Shown piece after piece: positions 5,489 through 5,950 of a DNA stretch of 5,950 nucleotides. The stretch lies in the NCBI GenBank assembly GCA_028284845.1, contig JANQQY010000436.1:1-5950 (forward strand), given 5' to 3'. The translations under genes were made by a program, and so were the position numbers. Numbering within the stretch: position 1 is the first letter of the stretch; each line of letters starts with the position of its first letter. The notes under the pieces were generated by a model, which was not told the origin of the DNA, made no database searches, and saw only the letters and a list, made by a program, of their open reading frames with translations. This DNA is from Spirochaetales bacterium. Its GTDB lineage: Bacteria; Spirochaetota; Spirochaetia; DSM-27196; SLST01.

Positions 5489-5950
5489 ATGATCATCAAC
5501 CACAATCTGAGCGCAATGTTCGCCCAACGCCAGAACAAGTTTAATGGCATGGAGTTGAAGGGGAACATCGAGGCCCTCTCATCGGGGATGCGAATCAACC
5601 GTGCCGGAGACGATGCGGCGGGACTCGCAGTCTCTGAGAAGATGCGAAGTCAGATCCGCGGACTCCAGCAGGCAGAGCGCAACGCTGCCGACGGTATCTC
5701 GCTGATCCAGACCGCAGAGGGCTACCTTCAGGAGAGTTCCGACATCCTGCAGCGTCTCCGTGAACTCGCCGTCCAGGCGTCGAACGGTATCTACAGCTCC
5801 GAAGACCGGATGCAGATCCAGGTCGAGGTTTCCGCACTCGTTGACGAGGTTAACCGTATCGCGTCACACGCCCAGTTCAACGGCATGAACATCCTGACCG
5901 GTCGTTTTGCGCAGGAGACCGGTGTGAATGTGGTCACTGCAAGCATGTGG
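5489..5950 (+). CDS. flaB: Periplasmic flagellar filament core flagellin FlaB (3' end cut off by window edge)
   Basis: Core subunit of the periplasmic (endo)flagellar filament of spirochaetes, exported by the flagellar type III system and so lacking a signal peptide. The first 154 residues are present, covering the D0/D1 N-terminal helices; family members are about 285 residues. Diagnostic stretches are MIINHNLSAM (1-10), LSSGMRINRAGDDAAGLAVS (30-49), KMRSQIRGLQQAERNA (51-66), RELAVQASNGIYSSEDR (91-107), QIQVEVSALVDEVNRIA (109-125) and FNGMNILTGRFA (130-141). The ASMW at the edge is the start of the ASMWFHIGAN-type block that I associate with spirochaetal FlaB. The start is set by AAGGAGG 5 nt upstream. 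Spirochaetes often carry several flaB paralogues; which one this is cannot be decided here. Expression is probably sigma-28-dependent, with possible CsrA control in the leader. Confidence 0.97.
   Translation, partial: MIINHNLSAMFAQRQNKFNGMELKGNIEALSSGMRINRAGDDAAGLAVSEKMRSQIRGLQQAERNAADGISLIQTAEGYLQESSDILQRLRELAVQASNGIYSSEDRMQIQVEVSALVDEVNRIASHAQFNGMNILTGRFAQETGVNVVTASMW

Noticed and set aside
4584..5492. A 302-codon plus-strand open frame
   Set aside because: It is antisense to TPK and the start of the 607-residue gene, is Ser/Arg/Thr-rich, has no ribosome site, and would overlap the flaB start. TPK motifs on the minus strand are decisive.
5303..5527. A 75-residue N-terminal extension of TPK
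   Set aside because: The frame is open to 5527, but the extension has no TPK similarity, would overlap the flaB start and leader, and the family normally begins at the MLSVIVTGG position.

Overview
The window is a gene-dense, moderately GC-rich stretch of chromosome from a spirochaete. The strongest evidence is the 3'-truncated gene at the right end. It encodes a FlaB-type periplasmic flagellin core protein that starts MIINHNLSAM and, just before the window closes, reaches the ASMW segment typical of spirochaetal FlaB. The base composition argues against the AT-rich Borrelia and Brachyspira and fits a free-living Spirochaeta-like or treponeme-related member of the Spirochaetaceae better. That placement is inferred from the sequence alone.

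Layout from left to right: (1) a minus-strand pair made of a small three-helix membrane protein (672-1031) followed with no gap by type I methionine aminopeptidase (1-671, C-terminus cut off by the window edge); (2) a divergent plus-strand pair, a HAD-superfamily hydrolase (1076-1990) overlapping by 4 bp a membrane-anchored SPFH/band-7-like protein (1987-2835); (3) a convergent junction of only 3 bp, then a minus-strand pair in which thiamine pyrophosphokinase (4655-5302) overlaps by 8 bp a 607-residue protein of unknown function (2839-4662) that resembles a spirochaete-restricted family; (4) a 186-bp divergent intergenic region; (5) the start of flaB (5489 onward). No tRNA, rRNA, CRISPR array, insertion sequence or phage gene is visible, and no gene-free stretch exceeds 300 bp.

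The genes form three tightly coupled two-gene units plus flaB. Map (N-terminal methionine removal) and TPK (thiamine to thiamine diphosphate) are housekeeping functions. Their partners are poorly characterised, which is where much of the biological interest lies.

The most informative non-coding structure is the flaB leader. It carries a plausible sigma-28 promoter (TAAT-N15-ACCGAGAA) and a perfect 5-bp stem with a CGGA loop that matches the CsrA consensus at 10 of 12 positions. A second GGA site sits in the Shine-Dalgarno sequence 21-24 nt downstream. This is the arrangement expected for CsrA (and by extension FliW) control of flagellin translation. At the other divergent promoter (about 1016-1076), the HAD gene may be leaderless and is flanked by inverted repeats that look like operators. 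None of the regulatory calls has been tested by computation.
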